A stretch of 64,000 nucleotides of DNA, taken from positions 62,001 through 126,000 of the forward strand of contig NZ_JBGUAW010000003.1 in the NCBI RefSeq assembly GCF_041821045.1, written 5' to 3'. This document shows, one piece after another, positions 51,901-59,339 of this stretch; position 1 is the stretch's first letter; the number at the start of each line of letters is the position of its first letter. The notes below the pieces were generated by a model that saw only the letters and a list, made by a program, of their open reading frames with translations, ran no database searches and was not told the origin of the DNA. The translations under genes were made by a program, and so were the position numbers. Origin of the DNA: Thiohalorhabdus sp. Cl-TMA. Lineage in GTDB: Bacteria; Pseudomonadota; Gammaproteobacteria; Thiohalorhabdales; Thiohalorhabdaceae.

Positions 51901-52109
51901 CCATGGTGCTCACCAGCCTGACCACCATCGCCGGGCTCACCCCGCTGCTGTTCGAGGACAGCCTGCAGGCGCAGTTCCTGATCCCCATGGCGGTCTCCAT
52001 CACCTTCGGTCTGGCCTTCGCCACCGTGCTGGTCCTGGTGCTGGTGCCGGCGCTCCTTTCGCTGCAGCAGGACCTGGCGGGAGCGCGCCGGGGGGAAGGG
52101 GAAGCCTGA
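48963..52109 (+). CDS. RND efflux pump (AcrB/CusA-type superfamily, small-molecule branch)
   Basis: The 1048-residue inner-membrane pump starts at GTG 48963 and shows the RND plan: helix 1 (LLMALMVLTGVFALGQV), periplasmic loop 1 with VTVLWQGASAEDMEEGVTRPLEQ, helices 2-6 with MTLGIIVDDAIVVGEEAL (the proton-relay Asp pair), second periplasmic loop, and helices 8-12 ending with MAVSITFGLAFATVLVLVLVPALL. LFGLSGIVVNNSIILV is present in the late part. Substrate cannot be read from sequence. The next gene encodes a PagL-like protein, not a TolC channel. Confidence 0.95.
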   Translation: MSAEEHRPEGFIARFVRHGVAAHLLMALMVLTGVFALGQVNTQFFPNFEPGRITVTVLWQGASAEDMEEGVTRPLEQELRNLDHLDSITSTSAEGVSQITLEYKEDTDMGEALEEAKSRVGQVRNLPEESEEPEITRITPFDPIASVLLYAKDGDAGPDGLAELRDLAQNMRDELLDRGIAKVEITGLPEQKVAIQVPPERLHEMGLSLQQVAERVEAQSQDLPAGEIGSAVAARQLRSESQRRRATDFEDIEVRAGADTGRIVLGDIARIELQDREGEVRLTHRGQPAVELALMRSQTGDTLESARVLRNWVAEVKPTLPPGVGLATYNEAWSLLQERIMLLVKNGAGGLLLVLAILFLFLRGRVAVWVALGIPVSFLAALAILYGLGGSVNMISLFALIMTLGIIVDDAIVVGEEALTRYQGDGEGPDEAAVNAARRMWPPVLSSSLTTIAAFLPLMLVGGTIGMILFDIPFVVICVIAASLLEAFLVLPSHLGTALRGMQREREGKGFRARFERGFNRFRDGPFRRTLERVVRYRGTTVVAGVALLIAAVGLLAGGRLPFSFFPSPEGNLIQANAKFVAGTPREDVDTFLAHLRQTLEATNRELKSHPVRIAVASHGTTVGQEAVGGQQTGDQFGAMLVELISPEQRAIQASDFIARWRENIRRPAGMESFTLTAPTGGPPGRDISIRLTDAEPRRLKAAARELAGALEGYPGLSAVEDDMPYGREQVIYRVNGEGRALGLSEEVVGGQLRAAYAGHLTQIFNRGQDEVEVRVTLPEAVQNDMGALQWLPIRLPNGGMVPLDSVVELETRRGFEAMRHAEAQLAVHVQADVDREVTNTNRVLDALKQEVLPGLEREYGISYEYVGQAEDQAETMADMQRGLLIAVVLIYLVLAAVFASYAWPLVVMAAIPFGLVGALVGHWLMGIDLTVLSLFGLFGLSGIVVNNSIILVSFFRDLVGEGMPVRRALVEASCRRLRAMVLTSLTTIAGLTPLLFEDSLQAQFLIPMAVSITFGLAFATVLVLVLVPALLSLQQDLAGARRGEGEA

Positions 52110-52110
52110 G

Positions 52111-52704
52111 ATGCGCGGCCGGCGAGGTCCCATACATGCAATGCTGATGCTGGCGGCGTGGGGTCTGTGCGGGGGCGGTTCCGCCGCGGGCGCTGAGCTG
52201 AACGGCCTGTCGCTGTTCGCGGGACGCCTGACCGATAACGGCTGGGAGAGCTTTTTCATCAGCCCCCGCCAGACCAGCTTCCTGAACAGCCACATCCTCG
52301 CGGTGGTGCCGAGCTGGACCCTGCTGGATCGGGAACCCCGCTGGCTGCTCGAAGGGGAGGCGCAGGTGGTCAGGCACTTCGGGGGGCAGAGCCATTGGGA
52401 ATTCAACGGCGCCCTTGTCTTCCGGTGGCGCAGCTTCCCCTGGCGGTCTCGGGCGCGGACCACCGCCGCCTTCGGCATCGGGCCCTCCTGGGCCAGCCGC
52501 ACGCCCCGCCTGGAGGCGCGCTTCAACCGGCACGGCTCCGAGCGCTTCCTCACCTACTGGTTCATGGAGATCACCCACTCCCCGGCGGCCTGGGGGCCCT
52601 GGGCCGCCACGCTGCGTCTCCATCACCGCTCCGACGCCTTCGGCCTGGTGGCGGAGGACGGCGGCTCCAATATCCCCGCATTGGGCGTGCGGCGGCGGTT
52701 CTGA
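52111..52704 (+). CDS. PagL-like outer-membrane beta-barrel protein
   Basis: The 197-residue protein has a signal peptide ending SAAGAE and alternating hydrophobic strands. It ends in Phe (GVRRRF), typical for outer-membrane barrels. Late motif RLHHRSDAFGLVAEDGGSN resembles the H-x-S catalytic region of lipid A 3-O-deacylase PagL and its relatives. It starts one base after the pump stop (TGAGATG), so it is probably coupled to the RND pump. Enzyme activity is uncertain. Confidence 0.72.
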   Translation: MRGRRGPIHAMLMLAAWGLCGGGSAAGAELNGLSLFAGRLTDNGWESFFISPRQTSFLNSHILAVVPSWTLLDREPRWLLEGEAQVVRHFGGQSHWEFNGALVFRWRSFPWRSRARTTAAFGIGPSWASRTPRLEARFNRHGSERFLTYWFMEITHSPAAWGPWAATLRLHHRSDAFGLVAEDGGSNIPALGVRRRF

Positions 52705-52859
52705 GCCCCGCGCTCGCGTTTCCCGGACAGCCCGTGACCATTACTTGACGCCGCCGGGCAGCGGACATTGTCAGCGCGTTCCGCGGTATAGGAGATTGCT
52801 CCGGTAGGGGGCGGACATCCCGTCGCCGGCAATCCCTTGTCAGGGGGAAGGACGCGCCT

Positions 52860-54290
52860 TTGACCGCCTCGGATCGCATGGCCCTCCTGCCGAGCCGGAC
52901 AGGGGCATGGGCCGCCGGATTCCTCTCCTGGGGGCCGGCGGGAGGCGCCTGGAGCTGGACGGCGCTGCTGGTGGTGGTCGTCGGGACGGCGTTCTGGGCG
53001 CTCCGGGAGCGGCGGCGGGCCCGCCGGGCCGTTTCCGGCGAGGAACGGCTCCGCACGCAATGGAGCCATCTCCCGGCCGCCCTGGTGCTGGTGGATGACC
53101 ACGGCCGGATAGCCGCCCTCAATCCCGCCGCCGAGCGGCTGTTCGGCTACGGACCCGGCGAGGCGGCCGAACTACCAGTCGCGCGCCTGTTCCCGGACTC
53201 CACGGCGGCGGCCGACCCCCATTTTCTCGATTTCCATCGCAAGGCGGAGGAGCAGGCCGCCGGCGGACCCGCCCGGGAGGTGCACTGCCTGCACCAGGCG
53301 GGTCACGCCTTCCCCGTGCGCATGGCCGTGAGCGAGGTGCCGCGGGGCCCGCGCCGGGAGTACCTCCTCCTGTTCCAGGACAATTCCCTGGAGAAGGCCA
53401 TGGAAGGGGCCCTCCAGCGGGAGAGCCGCTTCGCAAACGCCGTGATCAACAGCCTGCCGGGTATCTTCTATCTGGTGGACCAGCAGGGATGCTTCTGCCG
53501 CTGGAACCGCAACCTGGAACAGGTGAGCGGCTACTCCGGCGCGGAGGTGGAGGAGCTGCATCCCCTGGAGCTCTTCCGGTCCGAGGAGCGCGACCGGGTA
53601 TCCCGGATGATCCAGGAGACCTTCGACGCGGGAGCGTCCAGCCTGGAGGCGGACCTGGTCCTGCGCTCGGGGGAGGCCCGGCCGTTCTTCTTCGCCAGCT
53701 TCCGCGTGGACCTGGACGGCGATCGCTATCTCGCGGGCATGGGCGTGGACATCAGCCACCGCCGCCACCTGGAGGAGGAGCTGACCCGGCTTGCTACCAC
53801 GGATCTGCTGACGGGCATCGCCAACCGCATGCAGTTCGAGCAGGATCTGGCCCGGGAAGTGGGGAAGGCGGAGCGTTACGGCCGGCCCCTGACCCTGATC
53901 ATGTTCGACGTGGATCACTTCAAGCGGGTCAACGACAGCCACGGCCATGAGAGCGGTGACCGGGTTCTGCAGGAGGTGGTGGCCGTGGCGGGTACCCGAC
54001 TGCGGGACGTGGACATCCTGGCGCGGTGGGGCGGCGAGGAGTTCATGGTGCTGGCGCCGGAGACCGGGGAGCGCGGCGGCTTCGAGCTCGCCGAGCGGAT
54101 CCGGCAGACCGTCGCCGAGCACGCTTTCCCCATCCCGGAGCAGATCGTGACCGCCAGCTTCGGGGTGGCGGCCTATGAATCGGGAGAGGGGGAGGGAACG
54201 TTCCTCCGCCGCGTGGACGAGGCCCTCTATCGCGCCAAGGCGGAGGGGCGCGATCAGGTCTGTCGGGCGGAGCCGGACCCGGCCTCCTGA
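52860..54290 (+). CDS. Diguanylate cyclase with two PAS domains
   Basis: The 476-residue protein has one membrane helix near residues 30-50 (WTALLVVVVGTAFWAL). PAS domains follow at about 65-170 (LVLVDDHGRIAALNPAAERLFGY) and 190-310 (INSLPGIFYLVDQQGCF...GMGVDISHRRHLEEEL). The GGDEF domain at about 315-470 has GGEEF (391-395), DVDHFKRVNDSHGHESGD and DEALYRAKAEGRDQV. An active site is intact; the inhibitory RxxD is not obvious. TTG 52860 behind GGGGAAGGA was chosen; ATG 52878 is possible. Confidence 0.92.
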   Translation: MTASDRMALLPSRTGAWAAGFLSWGPAGGAWSWTALLVVVVGTAFWALRERRRARRAVSGEERLRTQWSHLPAALVLVDDHGRIAALNPAAERLFGYGPGEAAELPVARLFPDSTAAADPHFLDFHRKAEEQAAGGPAREVHCLHQAGHAFPVRMAVSEVPRGPRREYLLLFQDNSLEKAMEGALQRESRFANAVINSLPGIFYLVDQQGCFCRWNRNLEQVSGYSGAEVEELHPLELFRSEERDRVSRMIQETFDAGASSLEADLVLRSGEARPFFFASFRVDLDGDRYLAGMGVDISHRRHLEEELTRLATTDLLTGIANRMQFEQDLAREVGKAERYGRPLTLIMFDVDHFKRVNDSHGHESGDRVLQEVVAVAGTRLRDVDILARWGGEEFMVLAPETGERGGFELAERIRQTVAEHAFPIPEQIVTASFGVAAYESGEGEGTFLRRVDEALYRAKAEGRDQVCRAEPDPAS

Positions 54291-54306
54291 TCCCGCCCGA
54301 CGGGGG

Positions 54307-54579
54307 TTAGCCCGATTCCCGCCGCATGCGCCGGGTTCGGGGCCGGAAATCCGCCGGCTTGTCGGCGATCCAGGCCACGAAGCGGCGGATGTCGGGGTGC
54401 CCGAGCAGGGCCTCGGCGGTGTTGTAGTGCCGCGCTAGCTCCTGCTCGGTGAGCACGGCGTGGATGTGCTTATGGCACGGATGGCAGACGTACAGAAGCC
54501 GGCGCTTGGGCTCCTCGCTGCCGAAGCGCCGGCGTACCCATTTGCGGCGGTGCATGGCCCGGGGGATGAGATGATGCAC
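54307..54579 (-). CDS. HNH endonuclease-like protein (start uncertain)
   Basis: The frame encodes HHLIPRAMHRRKWVRRRF followed by LLYVCHPCHKHIHAVLTEQELARHYNT, an HNH nuclease pattern. The preceding codons up to 54657 read WPCALCGRIGPRLTVHHLIP, which supplies the first CxxC zinc pair. That region is surely part of the protein, yet no ATG/GTG/TTG precedes it in frame after the stop at 54658. GTG 54579 would cut off CxxC. Either a CTG/ATC start near the hsp20 stop is used, or the gene is damaged. It overlaps the end of hsp20. Confidence 0.7.
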   Translation of the reverse strand: MHHLIPRAMHRRKWVRRRFGSEEPKRRLLYVCHPCHKHIHAVLTEQELARHYNTAEALLGHPDIRRFVAWIADKPADFRPRTRRMRRESG

Positions 54580-54653
54580 GGTGAGACGGGGCCCGATGCG
54601 TCCGCACAGGGCGCAGGGCCAGGAGGTCCCGCCTTGCTCCGAATCGGCCCCGA

Positions 54654-55157
54654 TCAGTCACGCTCCACGGCGATACGGCGGTGCCGGGCGCGCTCCGACT
54701 TGGGCAGGGTCACGTGCAGGACCCCGCGGCGGTACTGGGCGCGGGCCTGCTCCTCGTCCACCGCCACGGGCAGGGGGACCGCCCGCTCAAAGCGGCCGTA
54801 GGCGGCTTCGAGCACGTAATGCCGGCTCTTTCGGTCTTCGCGCTCCACCCGCTTCTCGCCGGCGATCAGCAGGTAGCCGTCCTCCACGCGGAGGTCGAAA
54901 TCGCCGGGCTCCATGCCGGGGGCTTCCAGGCGCACGGTGACCTCGTCCTCGCTCTCCCGCACCTCGGCGGCCATCAGGCCCCACCGCGGGCTGTGGAGAG
55001 CGATGCGGTCCTCCGAGGTCTCCACCTCCTCGGCCTCCTTGGAGGGCACGAATCGGGTGATGGCGCCCGCGGCGTTCTCCCGCAGGTGCTGCCAGCCTTC
55101 GAGAACACTGTCCCAGGCGCGGCCGAGGCCGCGGCGAACTTGGTCCAGTCCGTTCAC
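54654..55157 (-). CDS. Hsp20/alpha-crystallin small heat-shock protein
   Basis: The 167-residue protein has a helical N-terminal region, then the alpha-crystallin domain (about 60-160) with VRESEDEVTVRLEAPGMEPGDFDLRVEDGYLLIAGEKR, the typical FERAVPLPVAVD strand, and YRRGVLHVTLPKSE. The C-terminal I-x-I/V motif is present as RRIAVE. It acts as an ATP-independent holdase. Transcribed on the minus strand; the HNH gene follows with a small overlap. Promoter not identified. Confidence 0.94.
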   Translation of the reverse strand: MNGLDQVRRGLGRAWDSVLEGWQHLRENAAGAITRFVPSKEAEEVETSEDRIALHSPRWGLMAAEVRESEDEVTVRLEAPGMEPGDFDLRVEDGYLLIAGEKRVEREDRKSRHYVLEAAYGRFERAVPLPVAVDEEQARAQYRRGVLHVTLPKSERARHRRIAVERD

Positions 55158-55308
55158 GATTCTTCCTCCCTCGATGCTGAACTGGGTCTTCTTCCCTATT
55201 TCAAATGGGGGCGCACACGGGGAAAATCAATACCTTCGCAATGGCCGCCGCGGGGCGCCCGCCTCGGGGTATCGACCCGCTCAGCCCACTCGCGGACAGG
55301 AGGAAGTC

Positions 55309-55614
55309 ATGATCGTGGTAGCCAATCGTATACCGGTGGCGGAAGGCTGGGAGGAGGCCTTCGAGGAGCGCTTCCGTCACCGCGCGGGCCAGGTGGAGAG
55401 CCAGCCCGGCTTCGTGCGCATGGAGATACTGCGCCCCAAGGAATCCGAACCGTACGTGGTGAAGACCTACTGGGAATCGGAGGCCGCCTTCCGGGCCTGG
55501 ACGGAATCGGAGGATTTTCGCGCCGCCCACGCCGATCCGCCGCCCCGGGAGATGTTCGCCGGAAGCAACCAGATGGAGATCCACGAGGTGGCCCTGTCCC
55601 AGGAGCCGGAGTAA
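55309..55614 (+). CDS. Antibiotic biosynthesis monooxygenase (ABM) domain protein, HmoA-like
   Basis: The 101-residue protein is a single ABM domain: MIVVANRIPVAEGWEEAFEERF, GQVESQPGFVRMEILRP and YVVKTYWESEAAFRAWTESEDFRAAH. These match the heme-degrading monooxygenase-like HmoA/IsdG-type group. The Asn near the start and the Trp in AFRAW fit. Starts at ATG 55309 behind AGGAGG. Function could be heme turnover or quinol oxidation; not decidable here. Monocistronic. Confidence 0.88.
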   Translation: MIVVANRIPVAEGWEEAFEERFRHRAGQVESQPGFVRMEILRPKESEPYVVKTYWESEAAFRAWTESEDFRAAHADPPPREMFAGSNQMEIHEVALSQEPE

Positions 55615-55893
55615 TGGGAAAAACACCTGGGCATTGGGGAAATGCGCCGCAAAGGTGGATCCTACGTGCTATCGGAAACGCCCGATTTCGCCCATCGAGG
55701 AGGCCACGGTGGTGAAGCGACGCTGTTCCGTCCTGGACCGGCCGTTCCCCGGAGGGGATTGTAGGCATGGGACGGGAAGCTGTAGGCCGCCTTAACACCG
55801 CGCCGTCGAAAAATTTTTCATATTTTTCCTTTGGCCCCGTTTATCAGGGGGATACCCACCCGGAATGGTTGCTGCCGGTTACTGGTTGGGCCC

Positions 55894-56652
55894 ATGAAAC
55901 CGAAATGGAGCGCAACCATGTCCAGGCAATCCGAGCCCCGATTTCCCCATGCCCTTTTGGGTGCCGCCCTGCTGGGTATAACAACTGCTTCCTCCGCGGC
56001 ACCGCTCACCTCTTTTACTTCCACCGATCTCGGCGACCTTCCCGGCGGCAAGGATGCGACCTTCGCGGCTGACCTCAACGACTGTGAACAGGTCGTTGGC
56101 AGTAGCGCAACCGGTCAGGGGCGAGCGTGCATTCCTCTGGGAACGGGGAAGCGGAATGACCAATCTGGGTACGCCGCCCGGTTTCGAGGAAAGCAGGGCG
56201 GAATTTATCAATCAGGGCGGCCAGGTGGCCGGGAAAGCCTGGCGGGAGCAAGCCGGCACGGGATCAGGGACGCCCTTCCTCTGGGATCTCCGGAAAGGCC
56301 TGACGGTTTTCGGCAGCAAGAAGGGGATAAGTCTTACCGGCCTCAATAATAAGGGACAGGTAGTAGGCCTGAAGGGAAGCCAGCCGGTTCTTTGGGAGCC
56401 GGTTGGCGGAATCCGATCCCCTGCATGGCAGGGCCCCCTCTGATATGGCCCTGAACAATCGGGACCAGATGGCCGCCACGTTCTCCTTGGAGGGCGATTC
56501 CCCCACGCCTATCTGCTTACCCCCTCCTACCCCACCGATATCCCGGTGCCCGGAACCCTGGCTTTGACGGGGGCAGGCGCCCTGCTCCTTGGGCTTCGGC
56601 GCCTTGGCGTTTTCTCCCTGCCGCCGGTTGCCCCAGCCGCCGGTGTCGGCTA
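55894..56652 (+). pseudogene. Broken HAF-repeat PEP-CTERM gene
   Basis: Translation starts MKPKWSATMSRQSE with a signal-like HALLGAALLGITTASSAAP and TSTDLGDLPGGKDATFAADLND in one frame. It continues as ERAFLWERGSGMTNLGTPPG and LNNKGQVVGLKGSQPVLWE in another frame, ends at 56443, resumes as LNNRDQMAATF, and finally HAYLLTPSYPTDIPVPGTLALTGAGALLLGLRRL in a third arrangement. At least two or three frameshifts are needed. The parts equal a short relative of the gene at 43264, including PEP-CTERM. No sigma-54 site was found upstream. Confidence 0.87.
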
Positions 56653-56688
56653 GGTTGTGGCGCTTTGCCGAGGCCGGAGGCCGATCCC

Positions 56689-57594
56689 ATGGAGCACCTG
56701 CACCGCTACGCCCCCATCGTCGACGACCTGGAGGCCTTCCTGGCGGCGGCCGAGGAGCCCCTGCACCGCGTAGTATGGGCCAATACCGTGCGCACCACCG
56801 CCGAGGAGGTGGAGGGCTGGATCCACGACCGCTGCCCGGAGGCGGAGCGGGTCTCCTGGTTCGACGCCGCGTGGCGGATTCCCGCCGGGGCGGCCCGCCC
56901 GGGCAAGTGGCCGGAATTCGTTCTGGGGCTCATCCACACCCAGGAGGAGGTGAGTCTGTGGCCGGTTTGGGCGCTGGATGCCCGGCCGGGGGAGGCGGTG
57001 CTGGATATGTGCGCTGCGCCCGGCAGCAAGGCCGCCCGCACCGCCGTGGCCATGGCCGACCGGGGCCGGCTGATGGCCAACGACCGGAAGTGGGGCCGCC
57101 TGCAGGGGGTGCAGGACGTGGTGGCCCGCCTGGGACTCACCTGCGTGGCCTCCTCCAATATGGGCGGCGCCCAGATTCCCGGAGATGCCTGCTTCGACCG
57201 CGTCCTGGTGGACGCCCCCTGCACCGGGGAGGGCACTACCCGCAAGGCGGGCGGCGGCAAGCGGCCCCAGATCGTGAAGGACGACTTCCACAAGCTGGCC
57301 AGTGTCCAGAAAGGGCTGCTGCGCCGCGCCGTGGAGCTGGTGCGCCCGGGCGGCACCGTCATCTACGCCACCTGCACCTACGCCCCCGAGGAGAACGAGG
57401 CGGTGCTGGACGGCATCTACCCCGAGAAGGCCGAGATCGAGCCGATCCGGGTGCCGGAGGGGGTCCGCGTGGCGCCGGGCGTCACCGAGTGGCAGGGGAG
57501 AAGCTTCCGGCCCGACGTCGCCAACGCCATCCGCTTCTGGCCCCACCTCAATGACACGGGAGGCTTCTTTGTCGCAAGACTCCGCCGTCTATGA
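56689..57594 (+). CDS. RsmB/RsmF (NOL1/NOP2/Sun)-family RNA m5C methyltransferase
   Basis: The 301-residue protein has an N-domain (about 1-90) and a SAM domain with VLDMCAAPGSKAARTAVAM, ANDRKWGRLQGVQDVV, DRVLVDAPCTGEGTTRKAGG, and the second catalytic Cys in VIYATCTYAPEENEAVL. This is the PC...TC pair of RNA cytosine-C5 methyltransferases. The usual C-terminal RNA-binding domain of RsmF is absent and a small ORF follows with a 44-nt overlap. Start ATG 56689 chosen; 56665 uses TTG. Confidence 0.93.
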   Translation: MEHLHRYAPIVDDLEAFLAAAEEPLHRVVWANTVRTTAEEVEGWIHDRCPEAERVSWFDAAWRIPAGAARPGKWPEFVLGLIHTQEEVSLWPVWALDARPGEAVLDMCAAPGSKAARTAVAMADRGRLMANDRKWGRLQGVQDVVARLGLTCVASSNMGGAQIPGDACFDRVLVDAPCTGEGTTRKAGGGKRPQIVKDDFHKLASVQKGLLRRAVELVRPGGTVIYATCTYAPEENEAVLDGIYPEKAEIEPIRVPEGVRVAPGVTEWQGRSFRPDVANAIRFWPHLNDTGGFFVARLRRL

Positions 57595-58081
57595 GCCCTA
57601 TCCGGAAGCCGGGGAGGTCTGGCGCTATCTCGAGGACCGCTTCGGCCTGGACCGCACCCTGTTCGGTCACCACCGGCTCTGGTGGCGGCGGGGCGGCAAG
57701 CCCGACAAGCCCATCTGGATTGCCCACGAGGACTGCGCCCCGCCCGACGGGGTGAAGGTGGACTGGGTGGGGCTTGCCGTCATGCGCCAGCCGCCGCCGC
57801 GCGGCTTCCCCACCAATGCCTTCCTGCGCCGGTTCGGTGGCGCGGCCACCCGCAACGTGGTGGACGTGGACTGGGACACCGGACTGCGCCTCATGTACAA
57901 CCACCAGATCGAGCACGAGCCCCTGGACGAGAAGGGCGGACCCTACATCATCCGCGCGCCACGGGCGGTGCTCGGCCGCGGCTGGGTACGCAAGGGACGC
58001 CTGATCCTGGATACGCCCAAGGGCTGGCCGAACCAGCTCATGCCACGGACGGAGCTGGCGGAGGGGCCGGAGAGGGCGTAG
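57551..58081 (+). CDS. Small protein overlapping the RNA methyltransferase, possible detached RNA-binding domain
   Basis: The 176-residue protein begins MTREASLSQDSAVYEPYPEAG and contains FGLDRTLFGHHRLWWRRGGKPDKPIWI, GLAVMRQPPPRGFPTNAFLRRFGGAATRNVVDVDW and YIIRAPRAVLGRGWVRKG. I do not know a named family with certainty; the beta-rich, Arg-rich make-up and position suggest a separate counterpart of the C-terminal PUA-like domain of RsmF-type enzymes. It overlaps the methyltransferase by 44 nt, so it is translated with it. Confidence 0.7.
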   Translation: MTREASLSQDSAVYEPYPEAGEVWRYLEDRFGLDRTLFGHHRLWWRRGGKPDKPIWIAHEDCAPPDGVKVDWVGLAVMRQPPPRGFPTNAFLRRFGGAATRNVVDVDWDTGLRLMYNHQIEHEPLDEKGGPYIIRAPRAVLGRGWVRKGRLILDTPKGWPNQLMPRTELAEGPERA

Positions 58082-58199
58082 AAAACGTCAAGAAGCCAGG
58101 GCAGGTACCTGGCCTGGAGACATCCGGGCCCTGCCAAGGACTTGGCCTTTTTCCTTCGGGCTGTTCCTTGGCGTACTTCGTGGCTTGGCGTTGTCTGTC

Positions 58200-59282
58200 T
58201 TACTGCTTTTCCAGCACGAATATCGCCGGATACAGGTTGGAGGTCTCCACCACCTGGATGTGGCGGATGCGGAGCCCGCCCACCTGCTTCACCGCCTCGT
58301 TGAACGCCCCCCGCTTGCGGACCAGCACCACGAGCCGTCCGCCCGCGCGCAGTACCGTCCCTGTCCGGCGCAGCAGCCCCGCGTAGAAGGGGAAGAACTG
58401 AATGTCCTTGCCGATGCGCATGCCGTAAGGGGGATTGGTGACGACGGCGTCGAAGAAACCTTCCGGGTAGTGCTCGGCCAGATGGCGCGCGTCGGCCTGC
58501 TCCACCCGGGCCCGTCCGGCTAGGCCGGCGTTCTCCAGGTTCCGTCGGGCGCCGGCCACGGAGCGGGCGTTCCAGTCGCCGCCATACAGCTCCGCCCCGG
58601 GCAGGAGCTCCCCCGCCTCCAGGAGCACCGTTGCCGAGCCGCAGTAGGGATCCAGGATGCGGCGGGTGTCCCTCCCCACCGCCCCGAGCCGCAGACAGGC
58701 GTAGGCCACGTTGGCGCGCAGGGCGACGCGTGGGTTGTCGGCCCGCCGGTAGCGGTTGGACAGGGCCTTGCGGGTGCACTGCACCGCCACCGCGCAGCGT
58801 GTCCCATGGACGTCCACGCGGATGTTCACGGCGTAGCCTTTCAGGTCCACCGGGGCCGCGTAGCGATCCACGAGCACCGCCCCGGCCACCCGCTGCAGAT
58901 CGTGGCTGGTGAAGGTGTGCTCGCCGAGCCGCTCGCTGGTGACCCGGAACGGCGCAGCGTCGGCGAGCTCCGGAAAGTCCAGCTCCCGAAGCCGCGCCTC
59001 CAGTAGCTCCAGCGGCCGGTCGCCTTCCAGCTCGAAAGCGGCCACGGGGCGCAGCACGTGATGAACGGAGCGCATGGCCCGGGCGGGCGCGAGCAGCGTT
59101 TCCAGGGCGGCGGGGTGTCGGAGGTTCACCCAGCCCGGGAAGCGGGCGGGCCGGTGGTCGAGGGTCGTCGGCTCCAGATCGTGCGCCGCGAGGCGCTCCC
59201 GGAATTCGGCGGCCACCAGGTCTTCCAGCCCGGGGTTGGTGGTGAAGGCCAGCTCGGTCTGCGGCGGTTCGGATGCGTGCAC
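58200..59282 (-). CDS. THUMP-domain RNA methyltransferase (Trm14/RlmKL-like)
   Basis: The 360-residue protein has an N-terminal ferredoxin-like/THUMP region (about 1-160, with AFTTNPGLEDLVAAEF, the usual start for this family) and a Rossmann methyltransferase domain. SAM and catalytic motifs are ILDPYCGSATVLLEAG, GGDWNARSVAGARRNLENAG and VVTNPPYGMRIG (N-P-P-Y), typical of N2-guanine methylation. Target tRNA or rRNA position is not certain. GTG 59282 is the start. It is convergent to the methyltransferase pair at 56.7-58.1 kb. Confidence 0.9.
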   Translation of the reverse strand: MHASEPPQTELAFTTNPGLEDLVAAEFRERLAAHDLEPTTLDHRPARFPGWVNLRHPAALETLLAPARAMRSVHHVLRPVAAFELEGDRPLELLEARLRELDFPELADAAPFRVTSERLGEHTFTSHDLQRVAGAVLVDRYAAPVDLKGYAVNIRVDVHGTRCAVAVQCTRKALSNRYRRADNPRVALRANVAYACLRLGAVGRDTRRILDPYCGSATVLLEAGELLPGAELYGGDWNARSVAGARRNLENAGLAGRARVEQADARHLAEHYPEGFFDAVVTNPPYGMRIGKDIQFFPFYAGLLRRTGTVLRAGGRLVVLVRKRGAFNEAVKQVGGLRIRHIQVVETSNLYPAIFVLEKQ

Positions 59283-59305
59283 GGGGCTCCCGAGGGTCGG
59301 GGAAT

Positions 59306-59334
59306 GGGAGGGGGCGGCCCGGGAGGCCGCTCCC
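59306..59334. repeat. REP-like palindrome
   Basis: GGGAGGGGGCGGCC, then GGGAGGCCGCTCCC, reads on the minus strand as GGGAGCGGCCTCCCGGGCCGC. It resembles the REP-like elements at 14.2 and 25.4-25.6 kb, with some differences. It lies in the 57-nt gap between the R3H ATPase and THUMP methyltransferase genes. Confidence 0.55.
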
Positions 59335-59339
59335 GGGGA

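Noticed and set aside
55808-55893. Possible sigma-54 promoter for the broken HAF gene
   Set aside because: TTGCT occurs at about 55868, but no GG doublet lies at the required distance upstream, so the consensus is not met.
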